Positions 1-7,092 of a DNA stretch of 64,000 bases are shown here, one piece after another. The notes under the pieces were generated by a model. The model was not told where the DNA came from, did no database searches, and saw only the letters and a program-made list of their open reading frames with translations. Each line of letters begins with the position of its first letter. Position 1 is the stretch's first letter. Source of the stretch: Pseudomonadota bacterium. Lineage in GTDB: Bacteria; Pseudomonadota; Gammaproteobacteria; Burkholderiales; Rhodocyclaceae. The translations under genes were made by a program, and so were the position numbers. The stretch covers positions 1 to 64,000 of the forward strand of contig JAFEDJ010000048.1 of NCBI GenBank assembly GCA_018241685.1. Direction: 5' to 3'.

Positions 1-645
1 CATGGCATCCTGATCCAGCTGCCGCTGCCCCCGCACATCGAGCCGCGCAGCGTGCTCGAAGCCATTTCTGTGCATAAGGACGTGGACGGCTTCCACCTCT
101 ACAACGTCGGCGGACTCGTCGTCGGTAACACCATTTTCCCGCCCTGCACGCCCTACGGCGTGCAGCTCTTGCTCGACGCCACCGGCACCGATGTCACCGG
201 CAAGAACGTGGTGGTGGTGGGCGCCAGCAACATCGTCGGCAAGCCGATGGCCCTGATGCTGCTGCAGCGCGAGGCCACCGTGACGATCTGCCACGCCAAG
301 ACCCGCGACCTCGCCCAGCACACCATCCTCGCCGACATCCTCATCGTCGCCGCAGGCAAGCCGGGCCTGATCGTGCCGCAGATGGTCAAGGAAGGCGCCA
401 TCGTCATCGACGTGGGCATCAACCGCCTGACGGATGGGCCCAACGCCGGCAAGATCGTCGGCGACGTGGATTTCGACGGCGTGAAAGAAAAGGCCAGCTG
501 GATCACCCCGGTGCCCGGCGGTGTCGGCCCCATGACCGTCACCATGCTCATCGAGAACACCCTGCGCTCCGCCGAACGCGCCCTGCGCATGCGCCAGGCC
601 GACGATTTTCAGGAATGGGAAGCACCAATCCTCAAGAATGGCTGA
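1..645 (+). CDS. folD: FolD, methylenetetrahydrofolate dehydrogenase/cyclohydrolase (5' end missing)
   Basis: Bifunctional cytosolic enzyme of one-carbon metabolism: it oxidises 5,10-methylene-THF with NADP and hydrolyses the methenyl product to 10-formyl-THF. The frame is open from the first base and begins with the FolD motif GILIQLPLP, so the true start lies before the window; an internal ATG at 52 is not the start. Further family motifs are KDVDGF, the Rossmann segment VVVVGASNIVGKP and the C-terminal PVPGGVGPMT. About 214 residues are visible, against about 285 for the whole family, so roughly 70 N-terminal residues are missing. It is followed 69 bp later by folB, another folate gene on the same strand. 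The family call is secure. Confidence 0.97.
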   Translation, partial: HGILIQLPLPPHIEPRSVLEAISVHKDVDGFHLYNVGGLVVGNTIFPPCTPYGVQLLLDATGTDVTGKNVVVVGASNIVGKPMALMLLQREATVTICHAKTRDLAQHTILADILIVAAGKPGLIVPQMVKEGAIVIDVGINRLTDGPNAGKIVGDVDFDGVKEKASWITPVPGGVGPMTVTMLIENTLRSAERALRMRQADDFQEWEAPILKNG

Positions 646-714
646 CAATGCCGCCCTCGACGCGCCGGATGCGTTTCCGGCGCTGCACCCAACCACCGCT
701 GCCGGAGCTTGCCC

Positions 715-1110
715 ATGTCCACCGATGATTGCCTGATCCGCCTCGAAGGCCTCGCCCTCGAGGCCTCCATCGGCATCTATGCCCACGAACTCGCCGCCCG
801 CCAGCCGCTCGAGATCGACCTGACGCTGGCCATCGACGGCACACTGGCCGCCCGCAGCGACGACATCCGCCACACGGTGGACTACGACCGGGTCGTCGAA
901 TGCCTGGAAGAACTCCTCGCCAGCCGCCACTTCAACCTGCTGGAAAACCTCAGCCAGGCCATGCTCGACGCCATCGGCGCACGCTTCCCGGTGCGCCGCG
1001 CCGAGATCCGCATCGCCAAGCCACTGGCGGTGCCCAAGGCGCGTCGCGTGTCGGTGAGCCGCAGCTGCGAGTGGAAGCGCGAAACCATCAAGGCCGTCGC
1101 CGCCGGCTGA
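715..1110 (+). CDS. folB: FolB, dihydroneopterin aldolase
   Basis: Converts 7,8-dihydroneopterin to 6-hydroxymethyl-dihydropterin plus glycolaldehyde in folate synthesis; cytosolic and normally octameric. The 131-residue product matches the usual family length of about 120-130. It shows the typical opening (IRLEGLALEASIGIYAHE), the central TVDYDRVV, and the C-terminal KP-AVP pattern (AKPLAVPKA). The ATG at 715 is preferred over an in-frame TTG at 709 because GGAG at 703-706 is well spaced from it. It lies directly downstream of folD, so the two folate genes may be co-transcribed. It is convergent with the SRPBCC gene at 1262. Confidence 0.93.
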   Translation: MSTDDCLIRLEGLALEASIGIYAHELAARQPLEIDLTLAIDGTLAARSDDIRHTVDYDRVVECLEELLASRHFNLLENLSQAMLDAIGARFPVRRAEIRIAKPLAVPKARRVSVSRSCEWKRETIKAVAAG

Positions 1111-1154
1111 ATCCACCGCCGCGGTGGATTATCCCCGCCCGGCGTGATCAAGCC

Positions 1155-1163
1155 TGTGGATAA
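1155..1163 (-). promoter_or_regulatory. Perfect DnaA-box-like 9-mer
   Basis: TGTGGATAA here is the exact complement of the consensus DnaA box TTATCCACA. It sits in the short gap between folB and the convergent SRPBCC gene. Only one perfect copy is visible; a nearby TTATCCCCG around 1126 is degenerate. A single box may titrate DnaA or may be chance, and nothing around it resembles a replication origin. Confidence 0.35.
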
Positions 1164-1210
1164 GATGTGGGGGCGCCCCTCAAGCCCCTGAAACGGCAGG
1201 CCTTTCATTC

Positions 1211-1231
1211 GCTGCCTAAAAATTAGGCAGC
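1211..1231. repeat. Inverted repeat between convergent genes
   Basis: Perfect 9-bp arms GCTGCCTAA and TTAGGCAGC are separated by AAA. The element lies between the ends of two convergent genes, 100 bp after folB and 31 bp before the stop of the SRPBCC gene. It could act as a bidirectional terminator, although it lacks a clear T-run, or be a protein-binding site. Confidence 0.5.
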
Positions 1232-1261
1232 TACACGTGCCATTTCCGACCCACGTCAGCC

Positions 1262-1714
1262 TCAGCTGGCGTTGAAGGCCAGTTCCTCCTCCGGCAGGTT
1301 TTCCGCCTGCCACTTCAAGCCGCTCGCCTCCATGGCGAGGAAACGCTTGGTCACGTGGCGCATCAGGAAACCGATCACGCCACCCAGCAGGCCCTCGTAC
1401 ACCAAGCACAGGTCGACGACGCAGCCGGATGCGGTGGGCGTCACCATGTGCTGCGCAACGGCCCTCATGCCCGGACTGCGGGACTCCCACACGAAATGCA
1501 CGCCGGGCTCCAGCGCGGTGACCGTCCATATCGCCGCCGGAAAACCCGGCTGGGACAGGCGCACGCTCGATCCGACCGCCAGCGGCAGGGGTGTCAGCGC
1601 TTCCACGCTGGACACCGAGCCCGTCCATTCCGGCCAGCGTGCCACGTCGGTCTGAATCTCCCAGACATGCTCTGCCGGGGCCCTGATTTCAGTCGATGTC
1701 TGGAAGGTGCGCAT
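1262..1714 (-). CDS. SRPBCC-family protein (polyketide cyclase/START-like fold)
   Basis: A 150-residue protein of the SRPBCC lipid/polyketide-binding fold; its ligand cannot be told from the sequence. Visible family signs are the N-terminal strand and helix (FQTSTEIRAPAEHVWEIQTDVARW), the following PEWTGSV, and the alternating strand pattern ending in a long C-terminal helix. The ATG at 1714 (MRTFQT) is preferred over an upstream non-ATG start because GGGGA lies about 8 bp before it and SRPBCC proteins normally begin close to this strand. It appears monocistronic, reading away from the diguanylate cyclase gene that starts at 1870. Confidence 0.75.
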   Translation of the reverse strand: MRTFQTSTEIRAPAEHVWEIQTDVARWPEWTGSVSSVEALTPLPLAVGSSVRLSQPGFPAAIWTVTALEPGVHFVWESRSPGMRAVAQHMVTPTASGCVVDLCLVYEGLLGGVIGFLMRHVTKRFLAMEASGLKWQAENLPEEELAFNAS

Positions 1715-1787
1715 GGCTCGTCCCCGAATCGGAGGTGATGACATAGTAATAGCACCCGACACCCCCCTTGTCACCCTTCCCCGTTCC

Positions 1788-1815
1788 TTGAACTAGAATG
1801 ATTTGAAAATATCAA
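1788..1815 (+). promoter_or_regulatory. Possible sigma-70 promoter of the PAS-GGDEF gene
   Basis: TTGAAC (1788-1793) and TATCAA (1810-1815) are 16 bp apart, in the AT-rich stretch just before the cyclase gene at 1870. Each hexamer matches the consensus at four of six positions, so this is weak evidence. Confidence 0.3.
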
Positions 1816-1869
1816 AAACACCGAAAATGCCGCACAAATGAGAGGCGGCAATCCGGAGGCCGCTCAGAC

Positions 1870-3603
1870 ATGCAGGATTGCGACGAGGCCAAGCGCCCCC
1901 TCGGCAGCCAGTTGCACGCGTTGCGCGGTGTGCTCGACGGGCTGGGCGCACTGATCTTCACGAAGGACCGGCACGGGATCTACACCTACGCCAACCAGCG
2001 CTTCTGCGAAACGCTGGGCACATCGTTGGAGGCCATCATCGGGCGGAGCTCGGCCGACTTCTTCGATGCGGACACCGCCGGGCGGCTGCAGAGCGACGAC
2101 CGGCAGGTTCTTGAAACCGGCTGTCGCATCTCCCGCAGGGAGCTGCGACTGAGCAAGGACAATCACGAACAACGCTGCTACCTGGCCGTCAAGGCGCCGG
2201 TCTTCGACGCTGACGGCCACATCTCCGGCCTGTCCGGCGTGCTGATCGACATCACCGAGCACGCCCGTACCGAGCAACAGCTAAGGGAAAACCAGCAACT
2301 ACTCATGATGGTCCTCGACAACGTGGACGGCTTTGTCTTCATGAAAGGACCAGACCGACGCTATCGCTACGTGAACCGGGCCTTTGCCGATCTATTCCTG
2401 CGCTCTGCCGAAGCCGTCGTCGGGCAGGACGACAACGCACTGATGCCGGCCGAGGACGCCCGCCGCATCCGCGAGATCGACGACAAGGTCTTCGCCACCG
2501 GCGTGCCCATCGCCGTTGAAGAGCAAATCACCGACGGACAGGGCCAGCTGCGCCACTGGTGGGTCAAGAAGCTCCTGCTCCACGGCCATGGCGACGCGCT
2601 GCTCGGTTTCGCGACCGACATCACCGAACTCAAGGCGGCCGAAGAAGAACTGAAGCGTTCGGAAGCGCGCTTCCGGGTGCTCTTCGAGGCCAGCCATGAG
2701 GCATTGGTGGTCTTCGACGAGGCACACCTGATCGACTGCAACCAGAGCACCCTGGACCTGCTCGGTGTCTCCAGCCGTGAAGCCTTCCGCAGCTTGACCG
2801 CCAGCATGCTGGCTCCGCGGTTTCAGCCTTGTGGCGGCGTATCTTCCAAACTGGCCGCCCGCCACATGGAGGCCGCCCGCCGCAACGGCCATCACCAGCT
2901 GGAGTGGACCGTGCAGCGCCATGACAACCAGGCCAGGATACCGGTCGAAGTCACCCTCAGCGCGCTGGAACTGGACGGACGGCCGGCCCTGCTGGCGACG
3001 ATACGCGACCTCACGGAGCGCAAGCGCTACGAGGAGCAGATCCACCAGCTGGCCTATTACGACGTGCTCACCGGCCTGCCCAACCGCCGCCTGTTCTTCG
3101 ACCGCCTGGCCCAGAGCCTGGCCCGCAGCCAGCGCAGCGGACGCCACGGAGCGATCATCTATCTCGACCTGGACAACTTCAAACCCCTCAACGACCGCCA
3201 TGGCCACCGGGCTGGCGACCTGTTGTTGCAGGAAGTCGCCAGCCGCCTGTCCGCCTGCCTGCGCGAAGAGGACACGGTGGCACGCCTCGGCGGCGACGAA
3301 TTCGCGGTGCTGCTGGCACAGATCGACGACGGCCAGCCGGACAGTCAGCGGGACGCCACCTTGCAACATGCCCGCGACGTCGCCGAACGCATCCGCGATG
3401 CGCTGGCACAACCCTACGTGCTGGCAATGGACAAAGGCGACGCCCCCACCGAGCAGGTGGAACACCACTGCTCGGCCAGCGTCGGCGTCACCCTCTTCCC
3501 GCCCTGTGAAATGGACGGTGAAGCCATGCTCAGGCGCGCCGACGCCGCGATGTACGCCGCCAAGGCCGCCGGCCGCAACCAGATCCGCTTCGCCGAGGAC
3601 TGA
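1870..3603 (+). CDS. Triple-PAS diguanylate cyclase (GGDEF)
   Basis: Predicted to make c-di-GMP from two GTP. The 577-residue protein has no evident membrane segment and so is probably cytosolic. Three PAS units lie at about 20-125, 140-255 and 265-385; the PAS-linked phrases FADITEL-type ITEH, TDITEL and RDLTERK mark their ends. The cyclase domain runs from about 395 to 575 with an intact GGDEF signature at about 474. An RxxD inhibitory site (REED) lies exactly five residues before it, so product inhibition is expected. GGAGG at 1855-1859 fits the ATG at 1870. There is no EAL domain. Its neighbours do not reveal the signal sensed. Confidence 0.92.
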   Translation: MQDCDEAKRPLGSQLHALRGVLDGLGALIFTKDRHGIYTYANQRFCETLGTSLEAIIGRSSADFFDADTAGRLQSDDRQVLETGCRISRRELRLSKDNHEQRCYLAVKAPVFDADGHISGLSGVLIDITEHARTEQQLRENQQLLMMVLDNVDGFVFMKGPDRRYRYVNRAFADLFLRSAEAVVGQDDNALMPAEDARRIREIDDKVFATGVPIAVEEQITDGQGQLRHWWVKKLLLHGHGDALLGFATDITELKAAEEELKRSEARFRVLFEASHEALVVFDEAHLIDCNQSTLDLLGVSSREAFRSLTASMLAPRFQPCGGVSSKLAARHMEAARRNGHHQLEWTVQRHDNQARIPVEVTLSALELDGRPALLATIRDLTERKRYEEQIHQLAYYDVLTGLPNRRLFFDRLAQSLARSQRSGRHGAIIYLDLDNFKPLNDRHGHRAGDLLLQEVASRLSACLREEDTVARLGGDEFAVLLAQIDDGQPDSQRDATLQHARDVAERIRDALAQPYVLAMDKGDAPTEQVEHHCSASVGVTLFPPCEMDGEAMLRRADAAMYAAKAAGRNQIRFAED

Positions 3604-3623
3604 AACCGCCCTTGACGCGCCCG

Positions 3624-4259
3624 CTACGTCCCTCCGAGGAGCGGAAACAGCTGGCGCAGTCCGGTCGCCATCATCTCGATGGCCATCGCCGACAGGATGA
3701 AGCCACTGACCCGCTCCACCACGTTCAGCGTAGCCTGGCGGATCTCACGCCCGGCGCGGCAGGCGATACGGAAACTGAACCAGCACGACAGCCCGACCAA
3801 GATGATCGGCAGCACCACGTGGATCAGGTCCAGCCGGCTGTCCCACACGCTGTTGCCCATCACGTAGCTGAAGGCCGCCGGACCGGCCAGCAAGGGCACC
3901 GCCAGCGGCACAATGGACGCCTCGCGGTGCTCCGGCGGGCCGCCGTTGGCTGGTGACCCCTTGAAGCTCGTCTCCTTGCCGAGCACCATCGCAATCGCCA
4001 AGAGCAGCACGATGATGCCGCCGCCGACCTGCATCGCCCCCAGGGACACGCCGAGAAAGCTCAACAGCGGCAGGCCCAGGAAGGCCGCCACCAGCAGCGC
4101 CACCGTCACACTCACGCCGATCGTCCGCGCGAAGCGCAGCCGGGCGGCTGGATCCAAACCCTCGGTGGCTGACAGGAAAATCGGAATCATCGATACCGGC
4201 CCCACCAGCGCAAACAGGGTCACGGTCTTCTTGATGGCGAGGGCGGCAATAGCGAGCAT
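3624..4259 (-). CDS. MarC/UPF0056-family inner-membrane protein
   Basis: A 211-residue very hydrophobic protein with about six predicted membrane helices, the size and pattern of the MarC (UPF0056, YchE/YhgN) family. The family's function is not established, despite the historical link of marC to multiple antibiotic resistance. Visible hallmarks are the N-terminal TLFALVGPVSMIPIFLS and the central GGIIVLLLAIAMV. A longer in-frame extension to 4346 exists, but the MarC-type N-terminus begins at the ATG at 4259. The ribosome-binding site is weak. It is convergent with the PAS-GGDEF gene and divergent from the phosphoesterase gene. Confidence 0.85.
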   Translation of the reverse strand: MLAIAALAIKKTVTLFALVGPVSMIPIFLSATEGLDPAARLRFARTIGVSVTVALLVAAFLGLPLLSFLGVSLGAMQVGGGIIVLLLAIAMVLGKETSFKGSPANGGPPEHREASIVPLAVPLLAGPAAFSYVMGNSVWDSRLDLIHVVLPIILVGLSCWFSFRIACRAGREIRQATLNVVERVSGFILSAMAIEMMATGLRQLFPLLGGT

Positions 4260-4463
4260 GGGACAGACGGAATAGGGCAATAGCCGATTGTTGCCCGCCC
4301 ACCGCGGGCCGACAACCGGGGTTTCCGCCAACAGCCCGACGGGCACGCGGCGTCACACCCGCCGACAGCATTCTTGAATCTTCATCCACACGGCGCCGGC
4401 GGCTATGCTCTGTCATCGAAGCCGACGCACAATTGCCCCGTCTGCACCTCCCAACCACTACCC

Positions 4464-5228
4464 ATGAAACTCCAGATCGTCTCCGACCTGCACCTGGGGC
4501 TGGCGCCCTGCGAACTGCCCGACACCGGCGCAGACCTGCTGATCCTCGCCGGCGACATCCAGCGCCCGCAGGCAGCGCTGCAGTGGGCGATGGCGCTGAA
4601 GCGCCCGACAATCTACGTGGCCGGCAACCACGAGTACTACGGCTCGAGCATCCCGGCCACCAACCAGCTGCTGCAGGATCTCAGCCGCGACAGCCAGGTG
4701 ACGGTGCTCGATTGCAGTGAAAAGCGCATCGGCGACCTGCGTATCCTCGGCGCCACGCTGTGGAGCGATTTCCGCGTCGTCGGCGACGGCGCCGCCCGCG
4801 AGCGGGCCATGCAGGAAGCCGTCCGCTTCAGCCGCGATTTCAGCCGCATCGCCATCGCCGAGGAACGGCCGGACAGCCTGACCCCACAGCACTGTGCCGC
4901 GCTGTTCACACGCCACGCGGACTGGCTGGCCAGCCGCCTCGCCGAACCTTTCGCCGGCCACACGGTGGTAGTCACTCACTTCGCGCCATCACCGCGCAGC
5001 ATCGCCCCACGCTTCGCCGGCTCGCCGCTCAACGCCTGCTTCGTGTCCGACCTGGAAAACCTGGTCGCCGACAGTGGTGCCGCCCTGTGGATCCACGGCC
5101 ACACCCACGACAGCTTCGACTACCGCGTCGGCACCACCCGCGTGCTGGCCAACCCGCGCGGCTACGTGCGCGACGGCAGCGCCGAGAACCCGCTGTTTGA
5201 TCCCGGCCTGACCGTCACGCTGGCGTGA
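4464..5228 (+). CDS. Calcineurin-like metallophosphoesterase
   Basis: A 254-residue cytosolic two-metal phosphoesterase; substrate unknown. All ligand motifs of the fold are visible in order: SDLHLG near the N-terminus, LAGDI, the AGNHEYYG block, VVTHFAPS, and IHGHTHD near the C-terminus. The ATG at 4464 (MKLQIVSDLH) is chosen because the fold's first strand starts there; an upstream in-frame start at 4374 would add 30 non-family residues. It is similar to single-domain bacterial phosphoesterases whose substrates are often nucleotides or phosphodiesters. It is convergent with the tsdA-type cytochrome gene. Confidence 0.88.
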   Translation: MKLQIVSDLHLGLAPCELPDTGADLLILAGDIQRPQAALQWAMALKRPTIYVAGNHEYYGSSIPATNQLLQDLSRDSQVTVLDCSEKRIGDLRILGATLWSDFRVVGDGAARERAMQEAVRFSRDFSRIAIAEERPDSLTPQHCAALFTRHADWLASRLAEPFAGHTVVVTHFAPSPRSIAPRFAGSPLNACFVSDLENLVADSGAALWIHGHTHDSFDYRVGTTRVLANPRGYVRDGSAENPLFDPGLTVTLA

Positions 5229-5252
5229 CGCTGCCATCGCGGCGCCGATGGC

Positions 5253-6194
5253 TCACTGCACGCCCAGCCCCAGCTTGCGCCCGTCCACGACCACGCCGTA
5301 GAGGTTCACGCCGTCGTCCGCGTGGTAGCGCTTGCGGGTCTCGTCGATATCGCCATTCACCAGGCGCGGGTCCTGCGGGCGTTCGTGGGAATTGATGTAG
5401 GCGGCCACGTCCCAGGCCTCCTGGTCGCTCAAGGTCCGGCCGCGACCCAGCGGCATGTTGTGCTGGATGAAGCCGGCGGCGGTGTTGATGCGGTGCATGC
5501 CCGCTCCCCAGTTGTAGGAATCCTTGCCCCACAGGGGCGGGAAGACCGAGGTGGCACCAACCTTCTTGCCTGCGCCATCGTCGCCGTGGCACAGCGCACA
5601 CTGCTTGTCATACACCACCTTGCCGCGGGCGATGTCGTAACCGCCCTTCGGCGGTGGCGGCTCGTCGAAACCGCGGCCCGGTTGCGCCTTGCCGAGATGG
5701 ACGCCGGTGGACATCCAGTAGGCGTAGGCAGTCAGTGCAGCCATCACCTCGCTGTCCGCCGCCGGCGGCTTGCCGTTCATGCTGAACTGGAAGCAGCCCT
5801 GCATGCGCTCAACGAAGGTATTCACCTTGTTGTTCTTCTTGCGGTAGGCCGGATACATCGGGTACGCCGCCCACATCGGCCCCGAGTTGGGCTTGCGGCC
5901 CCGGTCGATGTGGCAATTGACGCAGTTCATCTCGTTGCCCACGTACTGGGGCGCGAGGGCCTTGGTGTTCATGAACAGATCCTGGCCACGACGGACCAGC
6001 TCACCGAAGGCGTTGTGCGGAATATCAGCCTCGGCCGGCGGCTGGAAATAGGTCTGGCCTACCGGACGGGCAGGCGCCTTGGGAAGCTGCGTCTGGTCGT
6101 CCAGGCGGGGATTGCGGGCGGCATCGGCCGCCAGCGCAGAGGTGGTCAACAGGGGCAGGAGCACGACGCTCAGGCAGCGGAGGGTCATCTTCAT
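5253..6194 (-). CDS. tsdA: TsdA-family diheme cytochrome c (thiosulfate dehydrogenase/tetrathionate reductase type)
   Basis: Periplasmic diheme cytochrome of 313 residues with a Sec signal (residues 1-23, ending SALAA). Family members interconvert two thiosulfate and tetrathionate. Heme sites are C91-x-x-C-H95 and C199-x-x-C-H203. The block ERMQGCFQFSMNGKP (Cys134) matches the segment carrying the unusual cysteine heme ligand of TsdA, and HNMPLG supplies a methionine (Met247) for the second heme. The C-terminal SDQEAWDVAAYI and ERPQDPR are also typical. AAGGAA before the ATG at 6194 sets the start. It is the last gene of the cytochrome cluster, 52 bp after a c4/TsdB-like cytochrome. Which direction of the reaction is favoured cannot be read from sequence. 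Confidence 0.85.
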   Translation of the reverse strand: MKMTLRCLSVVLLPLLTTSALAADAARNPRLDDQTQLPKAPARPVGQTYFQPPAEADIPHNAFGELVRRGQDLFMNTKALAPQYVGNEMNCVNCHIDRGRKPNSGPMWAAYPMYPAYRKKNNKVNTFVERMQGCFQFSMNGKPPAADSEVMAALTAYAYWMSTGVHLGKAQPGRGFDEPPPPKGGYDIARGKVVYDKQCALCHGDDGAGKKVGATSVFPPLWGKDSYNWGAGMHRINTAAGFIQHNMPLGRGRTLSDQEAWDVAAYINSHERPQDPRLVNGDIDETRKRYHADDGVNLYGVVVDGRKLGLGVQ

Positions 6195-6246
6195 GGGGGC
6201 GGTTCCTTGATCGGTCACGGGGCGGGGCACGGGCAGCGACGACGGC

Positions 6247-6984
6247 TCAGCGCAGCCGGTGCTGGCTCTCATCGAAGGGCTCCGTGGATTCGCCCAGACC
6301 GGCGAAGTAGGCCGCGACGGCCTTGATCTCGGCCTCACGGAGGTCCGCGGCGATATGGCGCATCAGGCCGTTGGGATCGTTGCTGCGGGTGGGCGCGACA
6401 GCCGCCACCGCCTTGGTCTTCTTGCCGGCGGGTTGGGCCGGGGTACCGCGCCAGGCGCGCAGCTGGGCCTCGATGTATTCCGCCGACTGGCCGGCCAGCG
6501 GTGGGAAGACGTCACCAACACCGACGCCGGACGGGCCGTGGCACAAGGTGCACTCCGGAATGTGGCGGTCCCAGGCGCCGCGCAGGGCCAGCCACGCGCC
6601 GCTGCCCTCCTTGGGCCGCTCCACCGGCCCAGGCTTGACGTTGACCTTGGGCTTGGCCGCATAGGCCTTGGCCACCGCGGCCACCTCGGCATCGCCGAGG
6701 GCCTGGGCGATGGGTTGCATCAGCGGATTCTCGCGGCGACCAGCCTTGAAGTCGGCCAGCTGCTTGGCGATGTAGGCTTCGGGCAGGCCAGCCAGGCGCG
6801 GAAAGCCGCCGGCGGCCATGCCCTTGCCGTCGGCACCATGGCAGCTCATGCAGGGCATGGCCGCCGGATTGGCGCCGCCCTGCTGGATGATGGCCTCGCC
6901 ATCGGCCGCCCCGGCCTGCAGCGGCAGGGCCAGCAGGGATGCGGACAGGCAGAAGGCAAGGGATCTCGTGGGGGATAAAGACAT
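6247..6984 (-). CDS. Diheme cytochrome c4-like protein (probable TsdB-type electron partner)
   Basis: A 245-residue secreted cytochrome with a Sec signal (residues 1-27, ending LQAGAA). It has two cytochrome c4-like halves, each with one heme: C45-x-x-C-H49 and C145-x-x-C-H149. Likely axial methionines are Met89 (NPLMQPIA) and Met208 (GLMRHIA). Cytochrome c4-type proteins accept electrons from TsdA in several bacteria (TsdB), and this gene lies immediately upstream of tsdA on the same strand, so an electron-transfer role is inferred. AGGAG lies before the ATG at 6984. It follows the pentaheme gene, but a strong terminator sits between them. Confidence 0.83.
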   Translation of the reverse strand: MSLSPTRSLAFCLSASLLALPLQAGAADGEAIIQQGGANPAAMPCMSCHGADGKGMAAGGFPRLAGLPEAYIAKQLADFKAGRRENPLMQPIAQALGDAEVAAVAKAYAAKPKVNVKPGPVERPKEGSGAWLALRGAWDRHIPECTLCHGPSGVGVGDVFPPLAGQSAEYIEAQLRAWRGTPAQPAGKKTKAVAAVAPTRSNDPNGLMRHIAADLREAEIKAVAAYFAGLGESTEPFDESQHRLR

Positions 6985-7039
6985 GGGATGACTCCTGGAT
7001 TCGGGTGATCTCTCGTTGTCGTGCCGCCCGAAAGGGCGG

Positions 7040-7069
7040 AAAAAAAGGCCGCCCCGCGCGGGAGCGGCC
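7040..7069 (-). terminator. Rho-independent terminator after the pentaheme gene
   Basis: Read on the minus strand, a G+C-rich stem (GGCCGCTCC and a partner ending GGGGCGGCC) is followed at once by seven T residues. It lies 24 bp past the stop of the pentaheme gene and before the c4-like gene, so the two downstream cytochromes are expressed by read-through or from their own promoter. Confidence 0.8.
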
Positions 7070-7092
7070 TGCTTACCCCTGAAGGGGCGGGT

